Made by a program: the position numbers and the translations under genes. Of a stretch of DNA of 32,006 nucleotides, positions 31,850 to 32,006 are shown in pieces (position 1 is the first letter of the stretch; each line of letters starts with the position of its first letter). Origin of the DNA: Saprospiraceae bacterium (GTDB taxonomy: Bacteria; Bacteroidota; Bacteroidia; Chitinophagales; Saprospiraceae); NCBI GenBank assembly GCA_020631105.1, contig JAHDHW010000028.1:8695-40700 (forward strand), written 5' to 3'. Under the pieces are notes generated by a model. It saw only the letters and a program-made list of their open reading frames with translations. It was not told the origin of the DNA and made no database searches.

Positions 31850-32006
31850 TCGCCTTTGAAGAGAGGCATTATTTTGACATTATATCAAAAGAAAATAACG
31901 GGAAAAATTTGAAAAAAACCAGCAATGGTTTTTCGAAGATTTTAACCCGATAAAAAGTTCATTGACACTGTTGGAAAGCAAGAATAGAATATACTGTGAA
32001 GTATAT
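31850..32006 (+). promoter_or_regulatory. Putative rRNA operon leader with hairpin and boxA
   Basis: The leader has an AAAAACC/GGTTTTT hairpin (31914-31920 / 31927-31933) within a longer CGGG...CCCG pairing (31899-31902 / 31946-31949). AGTTCATTGACACTGTTGG (from 31956) then matches the boxA antitermination element seen before 16S genes (E. coli TGCTCTTTAACA), in its Bacteroidota form. The 16S rRNA gene itself is not in the window; its presence just beyond is predicted, not seen. Confidence 0.6.

Noticed and set aside
31962-31990. TTGACA-N17-TAGAAT, resembling an E. coli sigma-70 promoter
   Set aside because: The TTGACA lies inside a boxA-like rRNA leader motif, and the recognisable promoters here use TTTG/TAnnTTTG, so this is more likely an antitermination element than a promoter.

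Overview
The window looks like chromosomal DNA from a member of the Bacteroidota, possibly Saprospiria-like. The phylum call rests on several things: recognisable promoters have the form TTTG-N19/21-TAnnTTTG, genes mostly lack a well-placed Shine-Dalgarno, and there is a PorE-like TPR/PD40/OmpA envelope protein, a CarboxypepD_reg-like secreted protein and a mitochondrial-type aconitase. No phage, insertion sequence, CRISPR array or tRNA gene was seen.

Left part (1-14 kb). A partial gene end and a small outer-membrane barrel protein are followed by recO and a class A penicillin-binding protein. A leftward block then holds three tandem paralogous secreted proteins of unknown function (plus a small gene relic after them), a CarboxypepD_reg-like secreted protein whose start codon sits in a perfect 16-bp hairpin, and a NatA/NatB-type ABC exporter pair. 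A lipid-kinase-family gene faces a PorE-like OmpA protein across a bidirectional terminator. A secreted coiled-coil protein ends this part.

Centre (14.08-14.79 kb). A 715-bp gene-free stretch upstream of dnaB carries three helically phased perfect DnaA boxes, an inverted DnaA-box pair and AT-rich DNA. This is the strongest candidate for something important here: a chromosomal replication origin (oriC). Gene orientation is mixed or leftward to its left and almost all rightward to its right, which fits.

Right part (14.8-32 kb). This part holds dnaB, an RsuA/RluB-type pseudouridine synthase, a SPOR/peptidoglycan-binding-like secreted protein, a small lipoprotein, a GCS2-type ligase fused to two CBS domains, aconitase, mscL, a membrane protein of unknown function, a long-chain acyl-CoA ligase, ribosomal protein S1 with an unusual helix-hairpin-helix tail, and a lipoprotein rhodanese. 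The last ~190 bases look like the promoter and boxA-containing leader of an rRNA operon whose 16S gene would begin just outside the window.

Short structured repeats are scattered between genes. One is a hairpin module flanked by ATCAGCG motifs (three copies, each just upstream of a gene). Another is a long nested inverted repeat after dnaB around an ACCCCGATAG/CTATCGGGGT palindrome. The rpsA leader also folds into a multi-part stem that could be an autoregulatory site. No defence or mobile system was found.
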